Notes under the pieces: generated by a model | Databases searched by the model: none | Seen by the model: only the letters and a program-made list of their open reading frames with translations | What the model was told of the DNA's origin: nothing | Source: Metellina segmentata | Taxonomy: Eukaryota > Arthropoda > Arachnida > Araneae > Tetragnathidae | Direction of reading: 5' to 3' | DNA length: 64,000 nt | Assembly (NCBI GenBank): GCA_947359465.1 | Contig: OX375879.1 | Location: 117,398,557-117,462,556 of the forward strand | In this document: piece by piece, positions 63,748 to 64,000 of the stretch | Layout of the letters: the number at the start of each line of letters is the position of its first letter | How positions within the stretch are numbered: position 1 is the stretch's first letter | Position numbers and translations under genes: made by a program

Positions 63748-64000
63748 TGTTGTGCCCTATACACGTCCACGCGGTTTAAGATATTTTCATGGAAATTTGA
63801 TACAGTGAGTACTTATCTTCATTTAGTGAGTGGAATTGGTTGCGAAAGTCTGTCTGTCTGTCCGTCTTTCTGTTCTATGCTCGATTTTGTGTTTGTGTGT
63901 TTGTGTAAGCATCACATGAATTGTATTCCAGATATTTGATTGCAGTGTATTTTATTTTATACATTATCTATTAGTTTAGTGAATGCAATATGAAACATTT
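63598..64000 (+). mobile_element. non-autonomous Helitron, family 3, runs off window
   Basis: Starts TCTATATAAATAAGAATGG and follows the copy at 27992 closely to the window end, differing mainly in the length of the GTCT microsatellite. Confidence 0.78.

Overview
Organism. This is a eukaryotic, AT-rich, repeat-dense nuclear DNA window, most likely from an arthropod. The BEL/Pao, Tc1, hAT, Helitron, CR1-like and Jockey-like elements, the tRNA-derived and 5S-rRNA-derived SINEs, and intron-type splice sites all rule out a prokaryote. The SINE-encoded peptide shadows and the Tc1 subtype remind me of orb-weaving spider genomes; that is a memory-based inference, not a proof. No intact host gene is visible. 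Two short minus-strand segments look like host exons (25260-25346 and 17751-17931), so much of the window may be intron or intergenic DNA. Layout. 1-3703: the 3' part of a BEL/Pao LTR retrotransposon with an in-frame internal deletion, followed by its 3' LTR. 3.8-6 kb: fragments of two SINE groups (SINE-A and SINE-B). 6.9-8 kb: a TTAA-flanked MITE and a Helitron. 9.0-11.5 kb: a complete hAT element with 8-bp target duplications and a frameshifted transposase. 11.6-12.6 kb: a CR1/L2-like LINE 3' end. 16.1-17.3 kb: a Helitron interrupted by a hAT MITE. 18.9-20.1 kb: a complete, broken Tc1 element. 21-25 kb: SINEs, a second hAT family and a MITE. 26.5-29.6 kb: two Helitrons. 30-34.9 kb: Tc1 relic, 5S-derived SINE carrying a hAT fragment, a rearranged hAT copy and a Helitron. 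36-37.2 kb: SINEs in a minisatellite. 39.8-42.3 kb: a TTAA-type MITE swollen by about 22 copies of an 86-bp satellite. 43-51 kb: SINE-rich, with a third SINE type inside a Helitron and a hAT MITE inside a SINE. 51.4-54.8 kb: a 9-bp-TSD MITE inside a SINE, a split Tc1 element, another MITE and a 287-bp tandem duplication. 55-64 kb: hairpin, possible solo LTR, short tandem repeats, a Jockey-like fragment, 5S-derived SINEs, a 128-bp tandem array, a hAT fragment and Helitrons. How the parts relate. Nearly everything is a dead or non-autonomous mobile element. Nested insertions with exact target-site duplications give a relative chronology at several points: hAT after Helitron, SINE-D after Helitron, hAT after SINE-B, MULE-like MITE after SINE-B, SINE-B after the TTAA MITE. 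Both full-length and 5'-truncated SINE copies carry 11-14 bp duplications, as expected for LINE-driven retroposition. I found no operon, CRISPR array, true tRNA or rRNA gene, or unfamiliar protein-coding system. The least expected structures are the 86-bp satellite inside a palindrome-rich MITE, the hAT copy that carries a piece of another locus's flank, and the 5S-derived SINEs.
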